Positions 1 to 5,378 of a stretch of DNA of 6,504 nt are shown piece by piece; position 1 is the stretch's first letter, and the number at the start of each line of letters is the position of its first letter. Below the pieces are notes generated by a model that was given only the letters and a program-made list of their open reading frames with translations, made no database searches and was not told the origin of the DNA. The position numbers were made by a program, and so were the translations under genes. Origin of the DNA: Deltaproteobacteria bacterium UBA3076 (GTDB lineage Bacteria; Desulfobacterota; Dissulfuribacteria; Dissulfuribacterales; UBA3076). The DNA lies in assembly GCA_002367355.1 (NCBI GenBank), contig DFBQ01000150.1, forward strand, positions 1 to 6,504, given 5' to 3'.

Positions 1-204
1 AATATTTTTAGGGAAATCCCTAAGTAATTTACAATTTCCAAGGACAATTTTCATGATTGAATCCAGGCCGGTCATCAGCAAAGGACTCTTGTCTTCGTAA
101 GTTGCGTCCAGATGAAGGATATAGCCACCCTTTAAAGCCACAAGCCCGTTCGGCCCCAAATTCTTCAGGAAACCATCAAAAAATACCTGTGTGAGGTTGC
201 CTGA
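1..204 (-). pseudogene. Transposase-like fragment, runs off left edge
   Basis: On the minus strand 68 codons stay open from position 204 to the window edge, just after an in-frame TGA at 205-207. The central peptide GGYILHLDATYEDKSP, followed by LLMTGLDSIMKIVLGN, resembles the region around a catalytic Asp in DDE-type transposase-like proteins I have seen in deltaproteobacteria, but I cannot name the IS family. The upstream part of the frame ([14 protein letters not shown]) is encoded by the antisense of the 61-bp repeat at 141-201, so homology may really begin near 140. There is no start codon with a ribosome binding site and the stop sits directly upstream. I read it as a broken remnant; the 3' part lies outside the window. 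The family assignment is from memory of sequence style, not a search. Confidence 0.4.
141..201 (+). repeat. 61-bp exact direct repeat, copy 1
   Basis: These 61 bases are identical to 5243-5303; identity breaks at once on both sides (A versus C before, T versus G after). Read on the plus strand it encodes [20 protein letters not shown], the typical end of a receiver domain, and here a TGA follows immediately at 202-204. Upstream of this copy there is no receiver sequence (an in-frame TAA lies at 133-135), so this is an isolated scrap, while copy 2 sits in its proper receiver context. Confidence 0.93.
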
Positions 205-299
205 TCAGCAATATTCCTGGTCAGGCCGCCAAGCAAACTTGGTCAGCTGGTCGTATTCTATAGATTTTCAGCGGGAAAAACCCAACCTGCAGCGTTGCA

Positions 300-327
300 T
301 AAGAGCTGAAAGCCTGAAGCTGAAAGG
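300..327 (+). repeat. Heptamer tandem array, degenerate
   Basis: Four consecutive 7-bp units can be read: TAAGAGC, TGAAAGC, CTGAAGC, TGAAAGG. The period is exact though the units vary. It lies 18 bp before a second heptamer array of related composition at 346-380, suggesting one degenerating repeat locus. Confidence 0.6.
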
Positions 328-345
328 GGTTGATTTCGATAGCTC

Positions 346-380
346 TTTGAACTTCGAACTTCGAGCTTTGAGCTTCGAGC
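346..380 (+). repeat. Heptamer tandem array, five units
   Basis: Exactly five 7-bp units fit without gaps: TTTGAAC, TTCGAAC, TTCGAGC, TTTGAGC, TTCGAGC (consensus TTYGARC). The unit resembles the NNTGAAC units at 4383-4411 and the reverse complement of the GTTCAAG units at 4287-4307, so the window carries several copies of one heptamer family. The varied third and sixth positions suggest an old array drifting in sequence while the 7-bp phase is kept. Confidence 0.85.
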
Positions 381-503
381 TGATTTCACCGCCTTGCATC
401 TCGGGCTTTTTGAGCGGAATCATGTTTCAGGGTTTTTACAGTGTAAACATAAGATACAAAAGGACGAGTTGACAAAATAAAGAGTTTGTCTTAAAAGCGG
501 GTC

Positions 504-509
504 TATAAT
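504..509 (+). promoter_or_regulatory. Candidate -10 box for the feo operon
   Basis: A perfect TATAAT lies 166 bp upstream of the feoA1 start, within an AT-rich stretch. At the normal 17-bp distance upstream the sequence is AGAGTT, a poor -35 match, so a promoter here would need an activator or is simply AT-rich chance. I saw no clear Fur box around it. Confidence 0.35.
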
Positions 510-551
510 ATCTAAATAGAAAATGAATCACAATAAGAATTATGTGGCCTC

Positions 552-653
552 TTGCAAAATTGTGGTCATTTATCAAAGCTCCTCTTTCCCTACTTTACAA
601 AATAGAGGGTGAGGAAATGTGAAAATTTTTTCACCGGATATTGAATTTTGCAA
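552..653. repeat. Inverted repeat bracketing the feo leader
   Basis: TTGCAAAATT at 552-561 is perfectly inverted as AATTTTGCAA at 644-653, 82 bp apart. Allowing two mismatches the match extends outward to 13 of 15 bases through a GGC/GCC. The right arm ends 8 bp before the feoA1 ribosome binding site. The bounded segment of about 110 bp has no gene. It could be a miniature inverted-repeat element or a long-range structure in the feo leader RNA; the sequence alone does not decide. Confidence 0.55.
619..634. promoter_or_regulatory. Palindromic operator-like site in feo leader
   Basis: GTGAAAATTTTTTCAC has 7-bp arms (GTGAAAA and TTTTCAC) around a 2-bp centre, 40 bp upstream of the feoA1 start. 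The symmetry and AT-rich core suit a dimeric regulator; in RNA the 2-base centre is too tight for a hairpin unless inner pairs open. It does not match the Fur consensus I know. The regulator is unknown. Confidence 0.35.
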
Positions 654-674
654 TCGGCTCAGAGGAGAATAATT

Positions 675-965
675 ATGGAGAGCACCGGGTTGATAGAACC
701 AGGGCCTGAAAGATCCTCCGAGGGTTTATCCTCGAAAAGCGCTTTACCACTGGCCTTGGCCAGTGAAGGAGAAAGGCTCAGGATTGTTTCCCTGAGAGGA
801 GGAAGGGGATTTCATGAAAAGCTCGTAAGTATGGGGCTTAATGTTGGTGATGAAATTGAGGTTATACAACGCAGGGCAGGAGGTACAGTGCTGATAGCCA
901 AGGAAGGAATTCGTTACGGCCTGGGAGGAGGTATGGCGCAAAAGATCCTTGTTGCCATAATTTAA
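675..965 (+). CDS. feoA: FeoA family protein (first copy)
   Basis: A 96-residue FeoA-type SH3-like protein, a small cytoplasmic partner of the ferrous iron permease FeoB, thought to modulate its activity or assembly. The FeoA fold runs from about residue 33 to the end: LRIVSLRGGRGFHEKLVSMG followed by LNVGDEIEVI and the closing GGMAQKILV. About 30 residues precede it (Ser, Gly and Pro rich, no signal peptide), an N-terminal extension longer than in minimal FeoA. I chose ATG 675 because AGAGGAG at 661-667 sits 7 nt upstream; a TTG at 648 is in frame but has no site. It is first in the feoA-feoA-feoB operon. Its stop TAA overlaps the next gene's ribosome binding site, implying coupled translation. 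Confidence 0.92.
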   Translation: MESTGLIEPGPERSSEGLSSKSALPLALASEGERLRIVSLRGGRGFHEKLVSMGLNVGDEIEVIQRRAGGTVLIAKEGIRYGLGGGMAQKILVAII

Positions 966-980
966 GGAGGAAATAGGGTT

Positions 981-1217
981 ATGAAATTAGGTGATTTAGC
1001 TGTAGGTGAAAAAGCCAAGGTCGCGGGATATATCAAGGGTTCCAAGACCTATCGCGGAAAACTTATGGCCATGGGGCTTACAAAGGGCACGGATTTTGTC
1101 ATTACTCGGGTTGCTCCAATGGGGGATCCGGTTGAAATAAATGTGCGTGGTTTTGCTCTGACCCTGAGAAAGGATGAGGCCGCAGCAGTTACAGTGGAAA
1201 GGGGGAACCAGCCATGA
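981..1217 (+). CDS. feoA: FeoA family protein (second copy)
   Basis: A 78-residue FeoA protein with the compact length usual for the family. The signature runs from the N-terminus: LGDLAVGEKAKV, then YRGKLMAMGLTKGTDFVITR, then the VEINVRGFALTLRKDEAAAV strand pair that closes the SH3-like barrel. The pattern MGL(N)xGxxxxV is shared with FeoA1, but the two are otherwise divergent paralogues, not a recent duplication. TAAGGAGG at 963-970 is a strong ribosome binding site 10 nt before the ATG and includes the feoA1 stop. The final four bases ATGA are shared with the feoB start. Two consecutive FeoA proteins before FeoB is a layout I know from sulfate reducers and other anaerobes; whether the two act as a heteromer is unknown. 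Confidence 0.94.
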   Translation: MKLGDLAVGEKAKVAGYIKGSKTYRGKLMAMGLTKGTDFVITRVAPMGDPVEINVRGFALTLRKDEAAAVTVERGNQP

Positions 1218-3538
1218 GTGATTTTATCATAGGCGTTGCAGGGAACCCCAACTGCGGCAAGACTACGATGTTCAATGCCCTGACAGGTGCCAAGCAGAGA
1301 GTGGGAAACTGGCCGGGGGTGACAGTGGACCGTAAGGTCGGCAGTTACAGACATGGAGGCAAAGGGGTCGAAGTTGTAGACCTGCCTGGTATCTATTCCC
1401 TGGCTGCCACTTCGGTGGATGAGGAAGTGGCCCGGGACTATATCCTTTCAGGAGAACCTGATCTCATAGTCAACATCGTGGACGCCTCAAACCTGGAGCG
1501 CAATCTGTATCTGACCAGTCAATTGTTGGAGATGAAGATCCAGATGCTGGTGGTCCTCAACATGATGGACATTGCAAAGAGCCGCAACATCGAGATTAAT
1601 ATCCCGGGCCTTGCTGAGAAGCTTGGCTGCCCGGTCATCCCCATTGTCGCGGCAAAGGATGAAGGAATAGAGACCCTGAAGTCTGCAATCAACAAGGCCT
1701 CAAAAGAGAAATCCATATCCGCAACCGAGATAGTTTACCCCTTGGAAATCCAGGAGGCCATAAAAGAATTGATCCCTGTGGTGGAAGAGGCAATACATGG
1801 TAAAAAGGCGGATGCCAACTGGGTGGCAGTCAAACTCCTTGAAGGGGATAAACTGGCCTCCGAAATGGTGGGTAATTATACTGACGAGATTGCAGGGCAT
1901 CACAGGAATGATATCGAAAACAAGCTGGGAGAAGAACCGGATATCGTGGTGGCGGACACACGGTATGGCTTTATCAACGATTTGACCAAGGACATTGTCA
2001 AGAAACCCGGTCAGGTGAGAAAGACCGCGTCTGATAAGATCGACCATATTGTGCTCAATCGCGTCCTGGGCATCCCTGTTTTCCTGGTGGCAATGTATTT
2101 GATGTTCATGTTCACCATTAATTTTGGTGGTGCATTTATCGACTTTTTTGATATCTTTGCCGGCACAATCTTTGTGGACGGTTTTGGAGAACTCCTGGGC
2201 TCGGTCGGCACGCCTGAATGGCTGGTTACGATCCTGGCCGGTGGCGTTGGCGGCGCTATTCAGACCATGGCCACTTTTATCCCGCCCATTGGCTGCATGT
2301 TCCTGTGTCTTTCCTTTCTCGAGGACTCAGGGTACATGGCCAGGGCCGCCTTTGTCATGGACCGGTTCATGAGGTTTATCGGACTTCCTGGCAAGTCCTT
2401 TATCCCCATGCTGGTGGGATTCGGCTGCAATGTCCCGGCAATCATGGCTACCCGCACCCTTGAGAATCAGCGCGACAGGACTCTCACCATCATGATGAAC
2501 CCCTTCATGTCCTGCGGGGCGCGGCTGCCGGTCTATGCCCTGTTTGCTGCGGCCTTTTTCCCCGTCGGCGGGCAGAATCTGGTATTCGGCCTCTACCTTA
2601 TCGGTATAGGTTTTGCGGTCCTGACAGGTCTGATACTTAAAAATACCCTGCTCAAGGGAGACATCACTCCTTTTGTGATGGAGCTTCCCCCTTACCACAT
2701 GCCTACTGTTAGAGGGATACTGCTCCGCACCTGGGATCGTCTTAAGACCTTTATGTTTCGGGCAGGACGCATCCTTGTCCCGGTGATTGTGGTCCTGAGC
2801 TTCATGAACTCCATGGGCACGGACGGTACCTTCGGCAATGAGGACAGTGAAAAATCAGTACTGGCGAACATAGGTAAAAGCATTACCCCTGTCTTCAGTC
2901 CAATGGGAATTGCAAATGATAATTGGCCGGCTACTGTCGGCATATTCACTGGCATCTTTGCCAAGGAAGCAGTAGTCGGGACGCTGGATTCCCTCTATTC
3001 CCAGATTGATGCCAGTGCTGCCGGCGGTGAAGGGGGTGAAGAAGCATTTGACTTCTGGGGCGGCATCGTGGAATCCTTTGCCACTATTCCCGCTAATCTG
3101 GGCGATCTGGCCGGGACCTTCCTGGATCCACTGGGCCTGTCCGTGGGTGATGTGGGCTCCATTGGGGCGGCAGCAGAAGAACAAGAGGTAAACCTTGGTA
3201 CCTTTGGCTCTATGGCCACTCTCTTTGCGGGCAAGATCGGTGCCTTTGCGTATCTCCTCTTTATTCTGCTCTACTTCCCCTGTGCGGCTGCTATTGCCGC
3301 CGTGTACAGGGAGACCAACCTTAAGTGGACAGTCTTTGCCGGGGCATGGACTACCGGCCTGGCCTACATGGCATCTTCACTCTTTTACCAATTGGCCACT
3401 TTTAGCCGGCATCCTGCCTCATCCTTGATTTGGGTAGGTATTGAGGTATCGGTTTTTGCCGTTATATTCATTATTATGAGGTATTTGGGTCAGGAGGACC
3501 GTGAAGCAAAATCAGCCCTTGCTGCTGCAAAGGCATAG
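1214..3538 (+). CDS. feoB: Ferrous iron transport protein B (FeoB)
   Basis: A full-length 774-residue FeoB, the inner-membrane Fe(II) permease with a cytoplasmic G-protein domain. G motifs are visible: G1 GNPNCGKT (10-17), G2 around Thr37 in GNWPGVTVD, G3 DLPG (56-59), G4 NMMD (116-119) and a G5-like AAKDEG near 155. A helical GDI-like spacer leads to the membrane part from about residue 285. The two gate repeats are intact: FGCNVPAIMATR (Cys405) and FMSCGARLPVYALF (Cys434), plus a later YFPCAAAIAAVYRE (Cys690). An acidic, glycine-rich loop (about 598-660) separates late membrane segments. The start overlaps the feoA2 stop (ATGA), with AAAGGGGG upstream. All motifs look functional, so this is the working core of the operon. 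No FeoC is present. Confidence 0.97.
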   Translation: MSDFIIGVAGNPNCGKTTMFNALTGAKQRVGNWPGVTVDRKVGSYRHGGKGVEVVDLPGIYSLAATSVDEEVARDYILSGEPDLIVNIVDASNLERNLYLTSQLLEMKIQMLVVLNMMDIAKSRNIEINIPGLAEKLGCPVIPIVAAKDEGIETLKSAINKASKEKSISATEIVYPLEIQEAIKELIPVVEEAIHGKKADANWVAVKLLEGDKLASEMVGNYTDEIAGHHRNDIENKLGEEPDIVVADTRYGFINDLTKDIVKKPGQVRKTASDKIDHIVLNRVLGIPVFLVAMYLMFMFTINFGGAFIDFFDIFAGTIFVDGFGELLGSVGTPEWLVTILAGGVGGAIQTMATFIPPIGCMFLCLSFLEDSGYMARAAFVMDRFMRFIGLPGKSFIPMLVGFGCNVPAIMATRTLENQRDRTLTIMMNPFMSCGARLPVYALFAAAFFPVGGQNLVFGLYLIGIGFAVLTGLILKNTLLKGDITPFVMELPPYHMPTVRGILLRTWDRLKTFMFRAGRILVPVIVVLSFMNSMGTDGTFGNEDSEKSVLANIGKSITPVFSPMGIANDNWPATVGIFTGIFAKEAVVGTLDSLYSQIDASAAGGEGGEEAFDFWGGIVESFATIPANLGDLAGTFLDPLGLSVGDVGSIGAAAEEQEVNLGTFGSMATLFAGKIGAFAYLLFILLYFPCAAAIAAVYRETNLKWTVFAGAWTTGLAYMASSLFYQLATFSRHPASSLIWVGIEVSVFAVIFIIMRYLGQEDREAKSALAAAKA

Positions 3539-3564
3539 CTTAAGGGAGAACCATTCGTCTTGAA

Positions 3565-3592
3565 AGGGGATGCGGTTTTTCCCGCATCCCCT
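3565..3592 (+). terminator. Strong hairpin after feoB
   Basis: AGGGGATGCGG and CCGCATCCCCT form a perfect 11-bp GC-rich stem around a 6-nt TTTTTC loop, 26 bp after the feoB stop. There is no U-run after the stem on either strand, so it is not a textbook intrinsic terminator. It may protect the 3' end of the feo message or attenuate read-through into the next gene 29 bp downstream. Confidence 0.6.
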
Positions 3593-3621
3593 GGTGGGAT
3601 CATGGACTGGGTAACATCACG

Positions 3622-4248
3622 ATGTCAAAAGCAATCATCGTAATCGGTATCCATAGGGAAGAGTTGGCATTCGGAGAACGGGTGGCGGAACTACTGGAGG
3701 AGTCCGGTATTGAGGTGCTGCGTATTGAGCAAGGTCTTTCGAGCAAAAACCCCGTTTTTGACGATCTCTTTTATTACACCACTCGGCATCAAGAAATATA
3801 TCTCCAACTGCGTCAGCAAATAAAAAAAAGATATGACCTGTTAATTGACCTTCACAGCGGGATCAATGAATCAGGAGTGTGTGCGGATATTTTTTGTAAA
3901 CATGTCGATCTGCTTGACTGTCTGAAGACCGTATCTAAGAAATGTTCTAATATTCGCTGTCCCTTACCTGATCCCATCCGACTTACAAGAATCATTGAGG
4001 ATTCAGAAAAAATTGATGATCCGGCCGAAGAAAATGAAGAAATGGATACCAAAGATCAAGGATACCCTTTTTGCCTGACTGTGATCCCTCAGGCTGTTTG
4101 GGCAAGCAAGGACTTTATCTATGTCGGCCTTGAAATTTATCTTCCAAGGCCGGACGCTGGGACCATGGAAGACTGGCGGTTTACTGCAGAGATTGTGGAG
4201 TCTATTCTAAAATGCGACGAGTCTTTGAGGAGCAACCCGCCTGCCTGA
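3622..4248 (+). CDS. Putative M14-type zinc hydrolase (AstE/AspA-like)
   Basis: A 208-residue cytoplasmic protein (no signal peptide or membrane span) that I recognise only at fold level. It has the ligand pattern of the M14 carboxypeptidase clan, especially succinylglutamate desuccinylase/aspartoacylase-like proteins: HxxE as GIHREE (His11, Glu14) at the end of the first strand, a third ligand in LLIDLHSG (His78), and a late Glu in YVGLEIYLP (Glu171) where the catalytic Glu is expected. An acidic segment (about 125-145, DDPAEENEEMD) separates the halves. It is shorter than typical AstE or AspA proteins and I do not see their DxNR substrate motif, so the substrate is open. It follows feoB by 83 bp on the same strand but beyond a hairpin and with no clear ribosome binding site, so co-transcription is uncertain. 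Confidence 0.62.
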   Translation: MSKAIIVIGIHREELAFGERVAELLEESGIEVLRIEQGLSSKNPVFDDLFYYTTRHQEIYLQLRQQIKKRYDLLIDLHSGINESGVCADIFCKHVDLLDCLKTVSKKCSNIRCPLPDPIRLTRIIEDSEKIDDPAEENEEMDTKDQGYPFCLTVIPQAVWASKDFIYVGLEIYLPRPDAGTMEDWRFTAEIVESILKCDESLRSNPPA

Positions 4249-4283
4249 TTAGACGTTTTCTAATTGAACAATCTATTTTTGTA

Positions 4284-4411
4284 ACCGTTCAAGGTTCAAG
4301 GTTCAAAGGTTCAGGGTTTACCGAAAATTTGAACCGTTGATTCGTGAGTTTTGAATGTAGGTTGAATTTCAAGAAAGATAACCTTGAACGGTGAACCCTG
4401 AACCTATGAAC
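4284..4411. repeat. Inverted heptamer arrays forming a long hairpin
   Basis: The left arm has heptamers GTTCAAG, GTTCAAG, GTTCAAA, GGTTCAG, GGTTTAC (4287-4321); the right arm has CTTGAAC, GGTGAAC, CCTGAAC and an 8-bp CTATGAAC (4383-4411). Two registers pair: 4284-4296 with 4380-4392 (13 bp, perfect) and 4307-4323 with 4389-4405 (17 bp, 16 Watson-Crick plus one G-U in plus-strand RNA). They share 4389-4392, so both cannot form fully at once. The array fills the gap between two convergent genes (stops at 4248 and 4418), where it could act as a two-way terminator. Confidence 0.85.
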
Positions 4412-4417
4412 GCCTAT

Positions 4418-4675
4418 CTATTTTCTTGCCTCTGCCAGGGCCTCATCCCATAATTCGGAAAAACGTTTCTTTCTCTCTTCCAGGGTTTCTCCTATTGCCA
4501 TTTTGGCCTTATAGACGGTCTTTACAGTGCCCTTAAATGCCTGATCTAGAATATTTTTCCCGTCTTCTTCCGCCCCGGACTTCTTGCCAAGCCGGTAGGC
4601 AAGGTAACCTGCTCCCGCAACGGATAGAAGACCTATCGGACCAGTAGATCCCACGTAATAAACTGGATGTGCCAT
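4418..4675 (-). CDS. Small single-span membrane protein, 85 aa
   Basis: No family is recognised with certainty. The protein has a short N-terminus, one hydrophobic glycine-rich span at about 11-28 (GPIGLLSVAGAGYLAYRLGKK), then a charged helix with Lys, Glu and Ala from about 40 to the end (TLEERKKRFSELWDEALAEARK), probably cytoplasmic. This layout is like DUF5132/YtxH-type small proteins, but that is impression only. The span aligns with that of the upstream 54-aa protein (about 10 of 23 identical: P, G, L, AGY, Y, GK, G). AAGGAG at 4684-4689 (minus strand) gives a good ribosome binding site and overlaps the stop of the upstream gene 12 nt away, so the two are coupled. It converges on the hydrolase gene across the heptamer array. 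Confidence 0.8.
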   Translation of the reverse strand: MAHPVYYVGSTGPIGLLSVAGAGYLAYRLGKKSGAEEDGKNILDQAFKGTVKTVYKAKMAIGETLEERKKRFSELWDEALAEARK

Positions 4676-4687
4676 GTGTATAGCTCC

Positions 4688-4852
4688 TTATGCTTTTGTC
4701 GGTTTTTCTGCCAATGCCTTCCCTGAAACCTCTGATTTACTTTCCTCTGCTTCATGCTTTCCTGCATTTTTGCCGGACTTGTACAAAAAGTAACCGGCAG
4801 TACCAAGAATTAACCAGCCAACGGGATTTGATAGCAAAGGCACACAATGCAT
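4688..4852 (-). CDS. Small membrane protein, 54 aa, paired paralogue
   Basis: A short gene encoding MHCVPLLSNPVGWLILGTAG followed by YFLYKSGKNAGKHEAEESKS and a Lys/Glu/Ala-rich tail ending in KPTKA. It has one membrane span (about 5-24) and a charged tail, and no known name. An excellent ribosome binding site, AGAGGAG (4860-4866, minus strand), lies 7 nt before the ATG. It precedes the 85-aa gene by 12 nt and shares its span pattern PxG..L....AGY..Y..GK..G, so the pair arose by duplication. The conserved Cys3 next to His2 is notable but its role is unknown. A TTGACA promoter lies upstream at 4887-4915. The plus-strand frame at 4690-4893 is its antisense shadow. Confidence 0.78.
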   Translation of the reverse strand: MHCVPLLSNPVGWLILGTAGYFLYKSGKNAGKHEAEESKSEVSGKALAEKPTKA

Positions 4853-4886
4853 GGTTTTTCTCCTCTTTTATCATTAGAATTAAGGT

Positions 4887-4915
4887 AAGGTAGAGCTTAA
4901 AATTGGGTATGTCAA
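4887..4915 (-). promoter_or_regulatory. Candidate promoter for the small-protein pair
   Basis: On the minus strand a perfect TTGACA (4910-4915) is followed after exactly 17 bp by TACCTT (4887-4892), a weak -10 with three of six consensus bases including the key first T and A. It lies 35 bp upstream of the 54-aa start, leaving a leader of about 28 nt. The -35 is convincing; the -10 is not. Confidence 0.5.
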
Positions 4916-5131
4916 CCGGTGCGTTTGCTTGCTGCTCGGCCTGTTTCCCGCAGACCTCCCTTTAGGGTACAATACTTTTCTGACGATCTTCAAAGATAAG
5001 AATCCATACTGATTACTCGACATCGTACGAAACCGGGAATGTAAGCTTATTGACTTTGTGACGCATTTAGTATATTTCTTATTTTAAATTCAAGCCGTTG
5101 ACGGTCTTGATCTATCATTTCATCACCTTTC
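4916..5131. other. Intergenic stretch with no gene seen
   Basis: No frame on either strand shows coding character. The only small structure is a CCCTTTAGGG near-palindrome at 4959-4968, upstream of the promoter for the small-protein pair. A TTGACT at 5050-5055 followed 15 bp later by TATATT could be a plus-strand promoter, but nothing intact lies downstream. Confidence 0.5.
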
Positions 5132-5152
5132 CCTGAAACTGCAACCTGCAAC
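5132..5152 (+). repeat. Short heptamer array beside receiver fragment
   Basis: Three 7-bp units, CCTGAAA, CTGCAAC, CTGCAAC, end right where recognisable receiver-domain sequence begins (about 5154). The unit is in the same style as the other heptamer arrays in the window, and its position at a coding-homology breakpoint suggests that the array was the junction of a rearrangement. Confidence 0.6.
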
Positions 5153-5153
5153 A

Positions 5154-5342
5154 CATCACATTCCAATAATCGCATTGACTGCCAACGCAATGAAGGGCGA
5201 CCTGGAACGTTGCATAGAGGCAGGGATGGATGACTATTTATCCAAGCCCGTTCGGCCCCAAATTCTTCAGGAAACCATCAAAAAATACCTGTGTGAGGTT
5301 GCCGGTTTCGCGTGGACTGCGTGGCCGACTTCACTGGAATAG
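5154..5342 (+). pseudogene. Receiver-domain C-terminal fragment
   Basis: In one frame the sequence reads [20 protein letters not shown] followed by [20 protein letters not shown] and IKKYLCEVA. This is the classic second half of a CheY-like receiver domain from a hybrid kinase: the beta-4 LTAN switch region, the AGMDDYL loop and the conserved Lys-Pro of SKP. The phosphoacceptor half and any start are missing; a heptamer array replaces them. From 5304 the frame continues as [12 protein letters not shown] and stops at 5340-5342, which is not receiver sequence. That tail, read one frame over at 5306-5329, gives FRVDCVAD, like the alpha1-beta2 region of another receiver. The fragment contains copy 2 of the 61-bp repeat. 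It is clearly non-functional. Confidence 0.85.
5243..5303 (+). repeat. 61-bp exact direct repeat, copy 2
   Basis: Identical to 141-201, 5,102 bp away in the same orientation. Here it lies in frame inside a receiver fragment, encoding the SKP lysine-proline and the last helix, so this is the more original context. Its right end at 5303 coincides with the switch to a piece of a second receiver, meaning that the repeat's edge is a recombination breakpoint. Confidence 0.93.
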
Positions 5343-5378
5343 GCAATTTGACAAACTCGCCATCAATAGGCTGCCAGG

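Larger units (their letters stand above)
205..503. other. Intergenic stretch without a supported gene
   Basis: No convincing gene is present. A plus-strand frame at 191-472 has no ribosome binding site, spans the repeats and gives an unremarkable peptide. On the minus strand a short open stretch ending at the TGA at 205-207 reads EYDQLTKFAWRPDQEYC; it could be another remnant of a mobile gene, but it is too short to assign. The stretch contains two heptamer arrays, listed separately, and a TTGACA at 469-474 that is too far (29 bp) from the TATAAT at 504-509 to pair with it. Confidence 0.5.

Noticed and set aside
283..309. NLQRCIRAE reading similar to DLERCIEAG of the receiver fragment at 5199-5225
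   Set aside because: The shared run is only about CGTTGCATA plus ACCTG, the flanks do not match and the order relative to the 61-bp repeat is wrong for a receiver; chance is likely.
191..472. 93-codon plus-strand open frame
   Set aside because: It has no ribosome binding site, begins inside the 61-bp repeat, runs through the two heptamer arrays and gives a peptide without family character.
469..509. TTGACA at 469-474 paired with TATAAT at 504-509
   Set aside because: The 29-bp spacer is far too long for a sigma-70 promoter.
515..545. Possible Fur box upstream of feoA1 (AT-rich AATGAATCACAATAAGAATTAT region)
   Set aside because: It matches the 19-bp Fur consensus poorly and lacks clear dyad symmetry.
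4284..4411. CRISPR-like array
   Set aside because: Units are 7 bp, contiguous and in inverted halves, with no spacers and no cas genes nearby.
4690..4893. 67-codon plus-strand frame
   Set aside because: It is the antisense of the 54-aa minus-strand gene, which has a much better ribosome binding site and protein character.
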